Shown: in pieces, positions 55,601 through 64,000 of the stretch
Position numbering within the stretch: position 1 is the first letter of the stretch
Layout of the letters: each line of letters opens with the position of its first letter
Origin: Lepas anatifera
Taxonomy: Eukaryota; Arthropoda; Thecostraca; Lepadidae
Assembly (NCBI GenBank): GCA_034440635.1
Contig: JAOTON010001674.1
Coordinates: forward strand, 1 to 64,000
Direction: 5' to 3'
DNA: 64,000 nucleotides
Translations under genes and position numbers: made by a program
The notes under the pieces: model-generated
Database searches by the model: none
Seen by the model: only the letters and a program-made list of their open reading frames with translations
Told to the model about the DNA's origin: nothing

Positions 55601-56818
55601 GGAGTCTCCTCCCGGAGCTCAGTCCGGGGGCTCCCGCCGCGGGGACCCCTTGTTTATTCCTACATCTGCCGTGTTCTCTTCTGGGTCTGTTTTGGTTACA
55701 TCTATCGGCTTCGGGTATGTCTCGGTATATGCAGGTATACAATCTGAATCTGTTTTTTGTAGGTGGGTACCTTGGGGAGGGCGGAGGCCCGGCGGTCTGC
55801 TCGGGCGGTCCTAAGTCCGGAGGCCCAGGTGATCTCGTCTCCTCCGTGGGAGGTCCCATCTGGGGGGCTGCGTTGGTTTGCTCGCTCGCTCACGCTGCAG
55901 CGCGGTAGCCCAAGCCCGCGGCCGGCAGCGACCGGCATGTGCGGCGGCAGTCCCGTCAACTGCAGCGCTACTGTGCGTGGGTGTTTGTCTTGTAATAGTT
56001 TTCCTAATTTCGGTGCTCGTGTTCTTATTCCTCGGCAGTTGAATTGTAGGATGTGCAATACTCCAATTTGGCTAGCTTCCAGGCGTCGATTTTTCGTCGT
56101 TTCGGCTGCCCTTCTCTGTGGTCCAGTTTCCCCCTCTTTCTTGCTCTTTCATGTTTTTACTGGTTGGCTTTTCGTGACTAGTTGGCCCCTGTTCACGGAC
56201 CGGGGCCGGTGCCCGACTAGGGTGGTTTGTACTTGTGCTCGTTGAGGTAGTTTGCTCTGGTGAGCTGTGTCGGTTCGCTAAAACTAAGTATGGAGTAACT
56301 CGGAAGTGGCGTGTCGCTCCCTCGGCTTCACGCCGGATGGCGACTAGTGCAGTGGTCACCGGCGTCGGGCTCTGACTGGACTGCCGGGGCTCAGCCGCTC
56401 GGCGGCGCCGCCCGAGGACCCCGCCTGGGCCGTGACAGGGTCGGCGGTCGCTCATAACTAACTCGTTCAGCGTCCACCGGCCCTCGGACGGAGACGCTTC
56501 TGAGAGCTGGCGTCGCCACCTACCTAGAATATATCAGAGGGGGGGACGATCGTTCCTTGGAGGCGCGCTGGTAGTGAGGGACCTCGCCGGATCCTCGACT
56601 TGACGTCTTTGAATCGGTGCAGGTCGCCCCTCCAGGGCCCTCCTGCTGTCCCTGACCATTGCCGATGATGGCCTGCAGAGCTGCCGGAGACCAGCTTCAC
56701 GCGCTCCATCAGTAACCCGGAGGCGGTGATGCGGCGGCGCCGCCAGCAGAAGCTGGAGAAGAAGCTGCAACAGTTCCGGAGCAGGGACGGCGGCCCCGAC
56801 ACCGGCGGCACGCTCAAG
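49513..56818 (+). CDS. cno: Afadin/canoe, first five coding exons (partial gene)
   Basis: Afadin (Drosophila Canoe) is a scaffold at adherens junctions that links Rap1/Ras, nectins and actin. The joined exons are 49513-49640, 49974-50140, 50896-51005, 51675-51831 and 56679-56818. They give 234 codons with every phase consistent and GT/AG at every intron. Residues 17-43 contain 'VAQWNDNRLDLFELSEP' and 'FHGVMR'. The first Ras-association domain follows (about residues 40-133) with TKCIRVSS, DVIDVLMEKFRPDMRMLSTP and VQLNWHQDDREGRFLL. Then come the basic linker 'FKRKLSKREKKELKKK' and the block 'PETSFTRSISNPEAVM', 'RRRRQQKLEKKLQQFR', 'GGTLK'. These match animal afadins in order and spacing. The second RA, FHA, dilute and PDZ domains lie beyond the window. 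The start is the only ATG before 'EWERLRN'; an AG acceptor directly before it (49510-49511) leaves room for an upstream exon. Confidence 0.93.
49974..50140 (+). CDS. cno: Afadin coding exon 2 (RA domain, first half)
   Basis: Acceptor TGTTGCAG and donor GTACGT. It encodes FYYQDSGQKVSTKCIRVSS and DVIDVLMEKFRPDMRML, the beta strands and helix that contact Ras-family GTPases. Confidence 0.95.
50896..51005 (+). CDS. cno: Afadin coding exon 3 (RA domain, second half)
   Basis: Acceptor GTGTGCAG and donor GTGAGT. It encodes 'EERQLGMDERPLHVQLNW' and 'HQDDREGRFLLRNLN' and ends in phase 0. Confidence 0.95.
51168..51290 (+). mobile_element. SINE, partial copy in afadin intron 3
   Basis: It carries the B-box region CCGGTTTCAAGGCCC and the shared 3' text 'CATATGACCCTGACAGTTGG', as in the complete SINE at 35934-36123. 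The A-box end is degraded and no duplication was identified. Confidence 0.75.
51675..51831 (+). CDS. cno: Afadin coding exon 4 (basic linker)
   Basis: Acceptor TTTGCTGCAG; donor ACAG|GTATTG, which is weaker than the others. It encodes 'SNFKRKLSKREKKELKKK' and the acidic 'SGAENEESVAEKLYT'. Confidence 0.9.
52199..52405. repeat. Dispersed repeat, copy 2, in afadin intron 4
   Basis: Same orientation as 15-242. It begins AGGCGGCCACAGTTGTC and ends TTTTCAGAGAAATAATG. Confidence 0.6.
52930..56455 (-). pseudogene. LINE 5' part (ORF1/endonuclease/RT start), antisense in afadin intron 4
   Basis: On the minus strand ORF2 begins near 56058 with 'MHILQFNCRGIRTRAPKLG', the start of an AP-type endonuclease. 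'MLILGDVNAHAEAWDPH' (55115-55050) is its conserved GD.NAH block. 'GKAPASWRKSIKVHILKP' and TSYRPISLLG (53185-53090) are the first RT motifs. Frame 56455-56072 upstream may be the end of ORF1. The RT palm, including the catalytic aspartates, is missing, and a TTAA MITE (53799-54648) interrupts it. Losing the 3' side while keeping the 5' side is the reverse of normal LINE truncation. It is inactive. Confidence 0.75.
53799..54648. mobile_element. TTAA-flanked MITE (family 1), copy iii
   Basis: TTAA at 53799-53802 and 54645-54648. Ends AACGCGCATTGACGG and, on the complement, CACGCACATTGACGG. The body is collinear with copies i and ii, including the AGGTCA/TGACCT-rich part, but more diverged. It is inserted in the antisense LINE. 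Confidence 0.8.
56679..56818 (+). CDS. cno: Afadin coding exon 5
   Basis: Acceptor GCCTGCAG. It encodes 'LPETSFTRSISNPEAVM', 'RRRRQQKLEKKLQQFR' and 'DTGGTLK', then donor CTCAAG|GTAGGA. The reading frame stays open across the whole following 36-bp array to 57154, so donor skipping would add in-frame repeats instead of stopping translation. Confidence 0.93.
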
Positions 56819-57142
56819 GTAGGACCCAGCCCCCACCGGGGCGGCGCGCTCACTGTAGGACCCAGCCCCCAGCGGGGCGGCGCGCTCACTGTAGGACCCA
56901 GCCTCCAGCGGGGCGGCGCGCTCACTGTAGGACCCAGCCCCCAGCGGGGCGGCGCGCTCACTGTAGGACCCAGCCCCCAGCGGGGCGGCGCGCTCACTGT
57001 GGGACCCAGCCCCCAGCGGGGCGGCGCGCTCACTGTAGGACCCAGCCCCCAGCGGGGCGGCGCGCTCACTGTAGGACCCAGCCCCCAGCGGGGCGGCGCG
57101 CTCACTGTAGGACCCAGCCCCCAGCGGGGCGGCGCGCTCACT
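56819..57142 (+). repeat. 36-bp minisatellite at the afadin exon-5 donor, nine units
   Basis: The unit is GTAGGACCCAGC, CCCCAGCGGGGC, GGCGCGCTCACT (36 bp). Exon 5 ends GGCGGCACGCTCAAG|GTAGGACCCAGC, so each unit resembles the last part of the exon plus its donor, with AAG changed to ACT. The unit is a multiple of three and translates as VGPSPQRGGALT. Two units have single changes. The final partial units (57143-57180) contain 'TACACCGGTAGTACGCT', close to the unit of the second array. Confidence 0.9.
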
Positions 57143-57364
57143 GTAGGACTGTAGGACATACACCGGTAGTACGCTGAATATAACACTAGCGTTTATTCTA
57201 ACTGCATTAACCTTGTGTTTGGGTTTCTAATGATGTGCATTTTACCTTATTTGACCGTGACCTGACCTCAGAGGACTGGTCAAATTCTTGATTTGACCTA
57301 GTAAGGTCATATATATCATTCGATTCGGCTTGCTGCGAAGATTCATAAGCTGCTTTTCTCTATC

Positions 57365-60300
57365 TTAACACGCGCCCCGCTGGGGTCCCTGGCATGACGC
57401 GCCCCGCTGGGGGGGCGAATTTTGCCCCCTCCGTATCTCATTTCCTAGGAAAGCTAAAGGAAAATTACGGACGGTGTTCGAAAGCTCTTGACAAGGCGAA
57501 GAGAAATTATACGAAGTATTTTTATGTCAGGTCCATATTGAGCTCAGCACATGTCAAAGAAGGCTCCATGGGCTTACAACAGAACAGTGTACATTTCTCT
57601 CTCTCTCTAGATCTGTACTCCAGGGAAGCTAGAGCAAATATTTATGTATCGCTGTATTCCTCTCATCGCGGCGAATCAAATGATGTATAATATGACCTTG
57701 TTAGGTCAAATGGTGAAAATGACTTGACCTCGAGCTAGGTCAGAGTCACATAGTGACCTGGTGTGGTCATGTTGCATATCAATCGACTCCCCGTGACAAT
57801 ATAAGTACAATGCAAGCAAAATGGGAGCTTTATCTCAATTCAGTGAGAAGTTATTGGCAAAACAATCGCTATGCTCCTGTGACCTGACATGACCTTTTAG
57901 AGGTCAGATGGTCAAAAAATCAACTTTATGGTCAAGATGATGGTAATAATAGACGGTTTGAGGATTTTCAGCTTTATCTATCCAGTATTTACTGAAAACT
58001 AGCCCATTCTATTTTTCACCATAGATGAGGTGACCCAAAAATTGACCCCACCTTAGTTCAACAATATCGAAATTCCGAGATAGCAGATTTGTAGACCCTA
58101 ATGACCTTATTATATTGTAAAAGTTTCAAACTGATTCGTTCGCTGATTTTCCCTGGGCACCGCTTCAAACTTGTGATTTTAGGTCTTGAGGTCGGGTCAC
58201 TTGACCTTGAATAGCTCCTTGACCTGACATGACCTGACCTAAAAAATTTGGCCAGGTGCGCAAATTGATCAGGGATAAGATACCGTAAGTTTCGTTGTTC
58301 TGGTAGGGGGGATGATAATGATGGTGAAAAAATACTTCTTTGAATAGACCAATTGCCACTCAGGAGGTGATTCTAGGGTTAAAATGGAGACTTTGAGTGC
58401 AGAAGATGTTTTTCTACCTTGCAAAAAAAACTTCGACCATGGACAAGTGAAAATTTCGTCTCTGATGCTTGTTTTCCGGCACCTACCGGAAGTGTTGCAT
58501 TGAACCTGCTACTCCCCGTTTGTCTTGCAAATAATTACAAAAGTATTTGTATTAAGGCAGTGTCAGTATGCGTATCTGTTACCTGACAAATTTTGCAACA
58601 TTTTTTTACAAAAAATACCTAACTGGGTCAGGTCAGGTCACTGAGTTATGACGTCATTCCTGTGTCGATGCATAGTTATTTTTTGTAATGGAAATCTAGC
58701 TTGCTCTTAGAAATGCAAGACGAAATTTCTGGATAACATTCAAAAGCTGTTGAATTGAAAAATGTGAAGTCACAAACAGATGTCCGGTTAGGTCCATAGC
58801 TATGTCAGCAGAGGTCATCAAGGGTATACAATATCATTTGAGAGTGTTAAAGAATTGCAATTAAACGCAGTATAACTATGATTTTGTTGTAATTAAGACC
58901 ATTTGGCCCATACTAATCAGGGTTATGCATGCTATTGCTTTGTTGGGGTAGTTTATGCCTGTGACCTTACATCAAGACCACCCGGCTACCTGAACTCTCG
59001 GCCTTGTTCCTTTCCCCCAGAAGGCGACGGGTACCGGGAGAGTCCTGGTGGAGTTGGTATGTTCTACATAAGAATGTTACTGCATTAACTTTACTTGATA
59101 TTAGGTGCTTGGGTACTAACTGATTTTTGTCTCTGCAGGGGCTTTCAGAAGTAGTTATTTCCGTTTGATTTCACGTTTATTGTCACTGTAAAAATGTGTT
59201 TATGCGTGAAAGGGGAGCCTCATCTGTCCTCACCAAGGAAACGGACAGGGTTCATCTTCGCTCCGACGGCCCGGTGCGAAGATTTAGAAGATATCTGGCG
59301 GCATTTATGTGTTTGTTCCAGCTCAACGAGACGAATCGCGTGCAACATGTCCCTCTTAGGTAACGGGATACCCTTATATTTGACCGTGACCTGAGGTCAA
59401 GGACCTCGGGTCAGGGTCAAATAACGACATGTCAAGGTCATGTTGCATACCATTTTAAGTCCTGTGTCATGAAGCAAAAGGATTGTTGTATCTTTGTGTT
59501 CGAAAACATAGGCAAAATGTACTTCATAATAGTGTACGTTGGTGACATCTGGTTACCTCATTGTTGACCTGACCTCAAAATTATTGTAAGCAATTCCGAT
59601 TATATATTCCATGGGCTTTCGAAGGATGGGCAAAGTTGAAATCTAGCCCCTTAAACAGCCGAGTTGCACTCTGGTTTAGTCTTCCACTTTGTAGAATAGC
59701 AAAATTGGCTTAACGGGTTAATACTTGTTAAGACTGGAGGGTGCGCGGAGCCCCACCCACCTATTTTCCAAGGTGTCCGGGAACCGCTCCTAGTCGAAAG
59801 GTGATACTAGACCACATTTGAGAGCATTTAACGGCTTGTCGATTAGCGAAGACATTTTTTCATCGGTTGAATTTCGTTTTACTCATAGGCTTTCAAAGTC
59901 AGACCTGCATTTTGAGATTGCCGGAATCGCGCGGTCGGACCAGTTCACTTGCATTGGAGACCGAGTGGTAACGTCATAACGCCATATAACCGGGATGATA
60001 CGTTAAGTTCGCCTCAAATGAAGGTCAAGGTCAATTTCAAAGGTCACAGGTCAAGGTCATATAAACACTTTCAATGTCATTGACCCCAGTGCCTCCGGTC
60101 ATATAGCGTTACCTGGTCTGACGTATATTATGCTATGACGTCATAGTTAAGGTACCTCAATGTAAAGGTCGAGGTCAAAGGCCAGGGCCAAACTTCATTG
60201 GTAAAGTTCAATCGTCATATTCCATTAAACAGCTGCTATAGCGTTCGTAATAGCGTACATTATAGGTAGTATACCATATTGTGACCTTATAGGTTGATGA

Positions 60301-61014
60301 CCTTGAATGGCCTTGACCTCAAAATAGCAAGAAAGATGATTTGCAATCTTCCATCTATGACCCTGGTCCGCCTTTAGATTATTCCCGTCTTTTTCCCGCA
60401 TAATCACATCATTTTCCAATAGGTACCCAGCATGGCCAATATTTGACCTTTATGACCTTATTTGACCTTGAAGAAATCGACCTCGGTAATTGAAAATACG
60501 TCATGATTTAGACCACCATAGCCCCCACCCACCCCCAACCGGCGTTTTTCTACGCCTCTTAGTTTCCGAGATCTTAGGAGGGGGCTTACCAGTACCCTCC
60601 AGTGTGCGTTAGAGCCAGACTCCTATCCGGTGTGATTATTAAATAGTGACGTCATAAGTCAGTTACCTGGCTTGACACAATTTTTTTGGAAAGCTTAAAA
60701 AATTATTCAACTAGAAATTTTACGAAGTTTTGTTTCTTCAGTGTGATTAAGCTCACAAATATTCGCGAAAAACTGAGAGGGACAGGACCGATTGGACACT
60801 CGGGCAATACGTGAAATGACTAACAGAAAGGAAATTTTCAATTGCCCATGGTCGAAGTTTTTTAAAGCTAGACCTACAGCAAAACCACTAAAAGTTATCA
60901 ATTTTCATATAGAATCATGTGTTAAGTGGCAACTGAGCAACGATAACATTGATATTTATCATCCCCCTAGTTCTGGGGGGGCGAATTTTGTCCCCCCAGC
61001 GGGGCGCGTGTTAA
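57365..61014. mobile_element. TTAA-flanked element (family 2), 3.6 kb
   Basis: TTAA at 57365-57368 and 61011-61014. The inverted ends are CACGCGCCCCGCTGGGG on both sides. Inside the ends, GGGGGCGAATTTTG is repeated on both arms. The interior is full of AGGTCA/TGACCT strings and has no recognisable gene. It is inserted in copy iv of family 1. The shared CACGCGC start suggests that the families use the same type of transposase. Confidence 0.75.
59728..60611. mobile_element. Possible third TTAA-type element nested in family 2
   Basis: TTAAGACTGGAGGGTGCG at the left and, on the complement of the right, CTAACGCACACTGGAGGGT share an ACTGGAGGGT core. The right edge also has 'CCGAGATCTTAGGAGGGGG', as in family 1. 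The right TTAA is imperfect (TTAG), so the boundary is tentative. Confidence 0.4.
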
Positions 61015-61263
61015 CTTGTTTGGATCTAATGACCGAAAACCTCCATTTACATGTTATCACTATGACGGCATGTTTTGACCTCTAGTGATCTTAGATTTGA
61101 CCTGACAAAGATGGTTAGAATGTTGTCGATGGAGAAGTGGATGGGCTACCTAACGCCGTTTACCGTTTTTCGCTACCTAGCGTGGTTTTCGAGATCGGGG
61201 GAGGGGGTACCCGCCCCCCGTTAAAGCAAAGGTGGCTCCGACCCCCGTCAATCCGCGTGTTAA

Positions 61264-61665
61264 GGTACCACCCACCTACACCGGGGGCACCCTCAAGTTA
61301 ACACCCACCTACACCGGGGGCACCCTCAAGGAAACACCCACCTACACCGGGGGCACCTTTCAAGGCAACACCCACCTACACCGGGGGCACCCTCAAGGTA
61401 CCACCCACCTACACCGGGGGCACCCTCAAGGCAACACCCACCTACACCGGGGGCACCCTCAAGAGGAAACACCCACCTACACCGGGGGCACCCTCAAGGC
61501 AACACCCACCTACACCGGGGCACCCTCAAGGTAACACCCACCTACACCGGGGGCACCCTCAAGGTAACACCCACCTACACCGGGGGCACCCTCAAGGCAA
61601 CACCCACCTACACCGGGGGCACCCTCAAGGTAACACCCACCTACACCAGTGACACCCTCAAGGTA
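61264..61665 (+). repeat. 33-bp minisatellite, about 12 units, in afadin intron 5
   Basis: The unit is GGTAACACCCACCTACACC, GGGGGCACCCTCAA (33 bp). It matches the exon-5 end (GACACCGGCGGCACGCTCAAG|GTA) at most positions. The last unit ends ACACCCTCAAGGTAGGCCCC, again donor-like. Three units have 1-2 bp indels, so the frame is not strictly kept. The array begins immediately after the TTAA of copy iv. Confidence 0.9.
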
Positions 61666-63854
61666 GGCCCCGATCCATGTCAGCTGTGCTTTGTAGGCAG
61701 GCAGTGACCAGCATCAGAAGCTGTCGCGAAAGGTAACGGGCTAACCGATAATGAGGTTTTTAGGTTCGGGAAAGCATGCAGGAAAGCAGAAATGAAGAAA
61801 GAGTGCAGAAACGTCCGTATTAGGTTATGTTGTTTTTCTGATCTGTTCTAATTATGCTTGTTTTAAATGTCAAATATGAAATCCACTTAAAACGATTGGT
61901 AGAGGTTTATATGTTTCAAACGAGACTATTAGTTGTGTCTACTGACAGTGTCCTGTAAATGGAGACGGGTGTAATTCGTAGGTGCATATCGGTGTTAGTA
62001 GCTTGTCTATATTATTTTCAGACTTATTTGGTTATTATTTTTTGTCACATTTATTGTGTTGAGAGCCATCTCTCCAACTGATTCTGATACGATATATGTA
62101 TATCCACGACACGTACAGGTGGGACTGCTATCACACGCTACCATAGTACACTTAGAGCAAAGCCAGCCTGCGAAGCATGCACTGGCTGGTGGCATGGAGC
62201 AGTGCAGTGCACCAGCACGCTCAGCGCGCTAGGGTGGCCGGCCGTGTCGGGGCAGACGCGAGTCACGCCCTAGTCGAGAGCACGTGCTCACATACAAAAA
62301 CGCAGGCTTCTATTGGCGCACCCGAAACGCGACACTAGCGCCGCAGCCCGCGCCCCGCCCCAGCTCTCTTTAAGCCATTGGAATGAATGTTGGGCCTATT
62401 CTGTTCTCCCTGCCAGTGATCGCACGAAGTAGGCTATTTATGGTGAGGCGAATTATTGCGTGACAGTCCCCCTCCAACAGCAAGCGCAGACCACCGGATG
62501 TGACGTCACACCTCGTAGCATATAACATGGAAAAATTAGATGATTACATATCCAAATTTTTGCAAAAAGAGGCCCACAATCGAAAATACAATGCTTATTC
62601 ATTCCATTTGGGATAAACTTGATTACCGTGTATTCTCACAAATTCGTAAGCGGGTAGTGCCATTAGCAGCAGTTAAACACACGGCACAATGGTGAAGGAA
62701 TTCCTCCACGCCCGTGTGACGTCACTCGGGCTTAGAGGAATCCCTCTTGAACGTACCTTTAAGTAAAGGTATCTTGATTGTGTGGTAGAAAATCGTCATA
62801 GAGTGGATAGTATGATACAATGGAGGATGCACACTGGGGCAACTGGGCATCAAAATAGGCCAAAACCTCGTAACTAAAAAAAATGTTTTGATTAGGAATA
62901 CTTTTTTGTGCTCAAATGAAAGCTGTTGCTTTGAACTTCATTACCCAGCCACAAAACATTGGGTATCTACACCAGGTCATATCAGATAAACTATTTTTCA
63001 AGGTTTATAAATATCAGAATTCGATTTCGTTCTTTCCAGTTTTGCAGACACTCAATGAGACAGATTCAGATAAGGCGGGTCCAGTGACGGCTAAAATGTA
63101 AGAAAAAAACAAAAGTAATATTTCAAAAACTGATCCTACATATTCAAGGTCATCATAGGTCAGAGGTCTTGCTGAGCCTTCACTCTGGTTTAACTATTAA
63201 GTACCACACGATAAATAATGGCACAAATTTACTCTTTCACTATTTGACATCTTTAAATCCAGTACCGAACCATATCGAAACTTCTCGAGTCATATGCGGG
63301 AGCTGCATTTATTGATACAATAATGTTAAGCGCGATTTCAGGGAATGATTACCGTCACTCTTCTCATAAAATGAGCACAAACATGCGGAAACAGACAACA
63401 AATTAAACTCACAGCGAATGTTCATTAAATCATACGACCTCTTTATCATCTTTGTATAACTTTCTTATTTAACATACCGCGTCCCTTTATCCAGTCTGCT
63501 ACCCATTAACCCCGAGAATTCTCCTTGAAGTTGAGGTAAGTTCTTGAAGCAGTCTCACATCCAAGTACCCACTCACGCACCATAGAATCATTAATCGTTA
63601 GTGCCACCATCTTTCAGCTTATAAAGAGGGTTACTGCCAGGCTCGAAACCTCCGTTGTCATGGGCCTTCTGGATTTTTTTATATCATCGGAGATCATGTT
63701 ACCACGAGGTCATTGGTGATAAGCAGGTACTGATCAGTGACTGTCAACTATGGATGTCTTTCTGGTATGATATTGCCTGAATGCAAGGGGATCTCTATTC
63801 CTTCTGGGCCTCCTCCATGTATGCTCCCATGGAAACTTTCAGGCTCTCAGTCAT
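61666..63854. other. Afadin intron 5, no exon recognised
   Basis: No further afadin exon (expected to continue 'IYADSL' or similar after GGTLK) was found. At 62281-62381 there is a GC-rich patch with CACGTG, two ATTGG motifs and CCCCGCCC, and at 62696-62746 a hairpin centred on TGACGTCA. Neither is linked to a gene. Confidence 0.45.
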
Positions 63855-63991
63855 AAGCGTCGCCACCGGTGAAGAAGTGGGGGGGGGCAGCCAAACTTCA
63901 AACTGACGCTGACAAAAAAAACTTTCCACGTTAGGACCAAATACTGTTCGAATTTGGGCTCCTCGTTGCCTTCTGCAGCGGCTGGTTATAA
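63855..63991 (-). repeat. THAP/P-like element fragment, head part, at the window edge
   Basis: Complement of 'CTGCGGAAGGCA', 'CAAATTCGAA' and 'TTTGCCGGTGGCGACGCTT', as at 4079-4210 and the heads of copies A-D. It probably continues beyond the window. Confidence 0.65.
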
Positions 63992-64000
63992 GAATGTCCG

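Larger units (their letters stand above)
57160..61263. mobile_element. TTAA MITE (family 1), copy iv, left end lost, interrupted
   Basis: The inner sequence of family 1 ('TTTATTCTAACTGCATTA', the TGACCT-rich core, 'CATTCGATTCGGCTTGCT') is recognisable from about 57185 to 57364. It resumes at 61015 ('CTTGTTTGGATCTAATGACC') and ends at CGTCAATCCGCGTG|TTAA (61260-61263). The left terminus is missing where the 36-bp array ends. Confidence 0.7.

Noticed and set aside
56524..57186. Long minus-strand frames of repeated 'SAPPRWGLGPTV' type
   Set aside because: They are antisense readings of the 36-bp minisatellite, open only because the unit is a multiple of three.
61264..61665. CRISPR array
   Set aside because: Units are contiguous 33-bp tandem repeats with no spacers, in an animal intron.
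61666..63854. Afadin exon 6
   Set aside because: I looked for the continuation after GGTLK with an acceptor in phase 0 and found none. The frames at 62007-62195 and 62916-63101 do not resemble afadin.

Overview
This is a repeat-dense eukaryotic window, almost certainly from an arthropod and perhaps a crustacean. The pentamer (TTAGG)n, the standard arthropod telomere repeat, occurs in several interstitial blocks. Introns with GT/AG boundaries, poly-TAAA and ORF1-type LINEs, a tRNA-derived SINE, TTAA-flanked piggyBac-type elements, hAT elements with 8-bp target duplications and THAP-domain P-like elements are all present. No bacterial or plasmid gene was recognised. The species cannot be fixed from sequence alone.

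Only one host gene is clear: the first five coding exons of afadin/canoe, plus strand, 49513-56818 (234 codons, phases consistent at every junction). They cover the N-terminus, the first Ras-association domain and the basic linker. The gene continues beyond the right edge. A (GT)n tract of about 0.5 kb lies about 130 bp before the start codon. Introns 4 and 5 hold a minus-strand LINE, TTAA elements and two minisatellites that look like tandem copies of the exon-5 splice donor. A second host-derived sequence, a torsin (ER AAA+ ATPase) retrocopy, is intronless and broken by several frameshifts (45400-46491).

Layout. 1-3.5 kb: old repeats and a decayed piggyBac-like element with a transposase remnant. 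6.3-8.8 kb: minus-strand LINE copies of the L2/CR1 type, one carrying a SINE. 10.7-21.2 kb: a hAT-type element that has grown to 10.5 kb by nesting. It contains three THAP/P-like elements end to end in alternating orientation, and the middle one carries a TTAA MITE and a 3.1-kb hAT. That hAT in turn carries a foldback element loaded with telomere-type repeats. 21.2-22.5 kb: a second, half copy of that foldback and a LINE end. 25.5-29.6 kb: a TTAA MITE split by a LINE derivative that has ORF1 but no reverse transcriptase. 30.9-33.1 kb: a 245-bp hAT-type MITE and a fourth THAP/P-like copy. 34.5-36.7 kb: a plus-strand LINE with a SINE in it. 37.9-41.6 kb: an LTR retrotransposon with gag and integrase but with its middle replaced by an antisense LINE fragment. 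41.8-48.6 kb: a large palindrome interrupted by a LINE in the left arm and by the torsin segment in the right arm. 49.5-64 kb: afadin and its intronic repeats.

Nearly all long open frames are transposon remains or shadows of repeats. Element boundaries marked by target-site duplications were read directly and are the firmest statements here after the afadin exons. Family names rest on motifs and termini, not on database searches.
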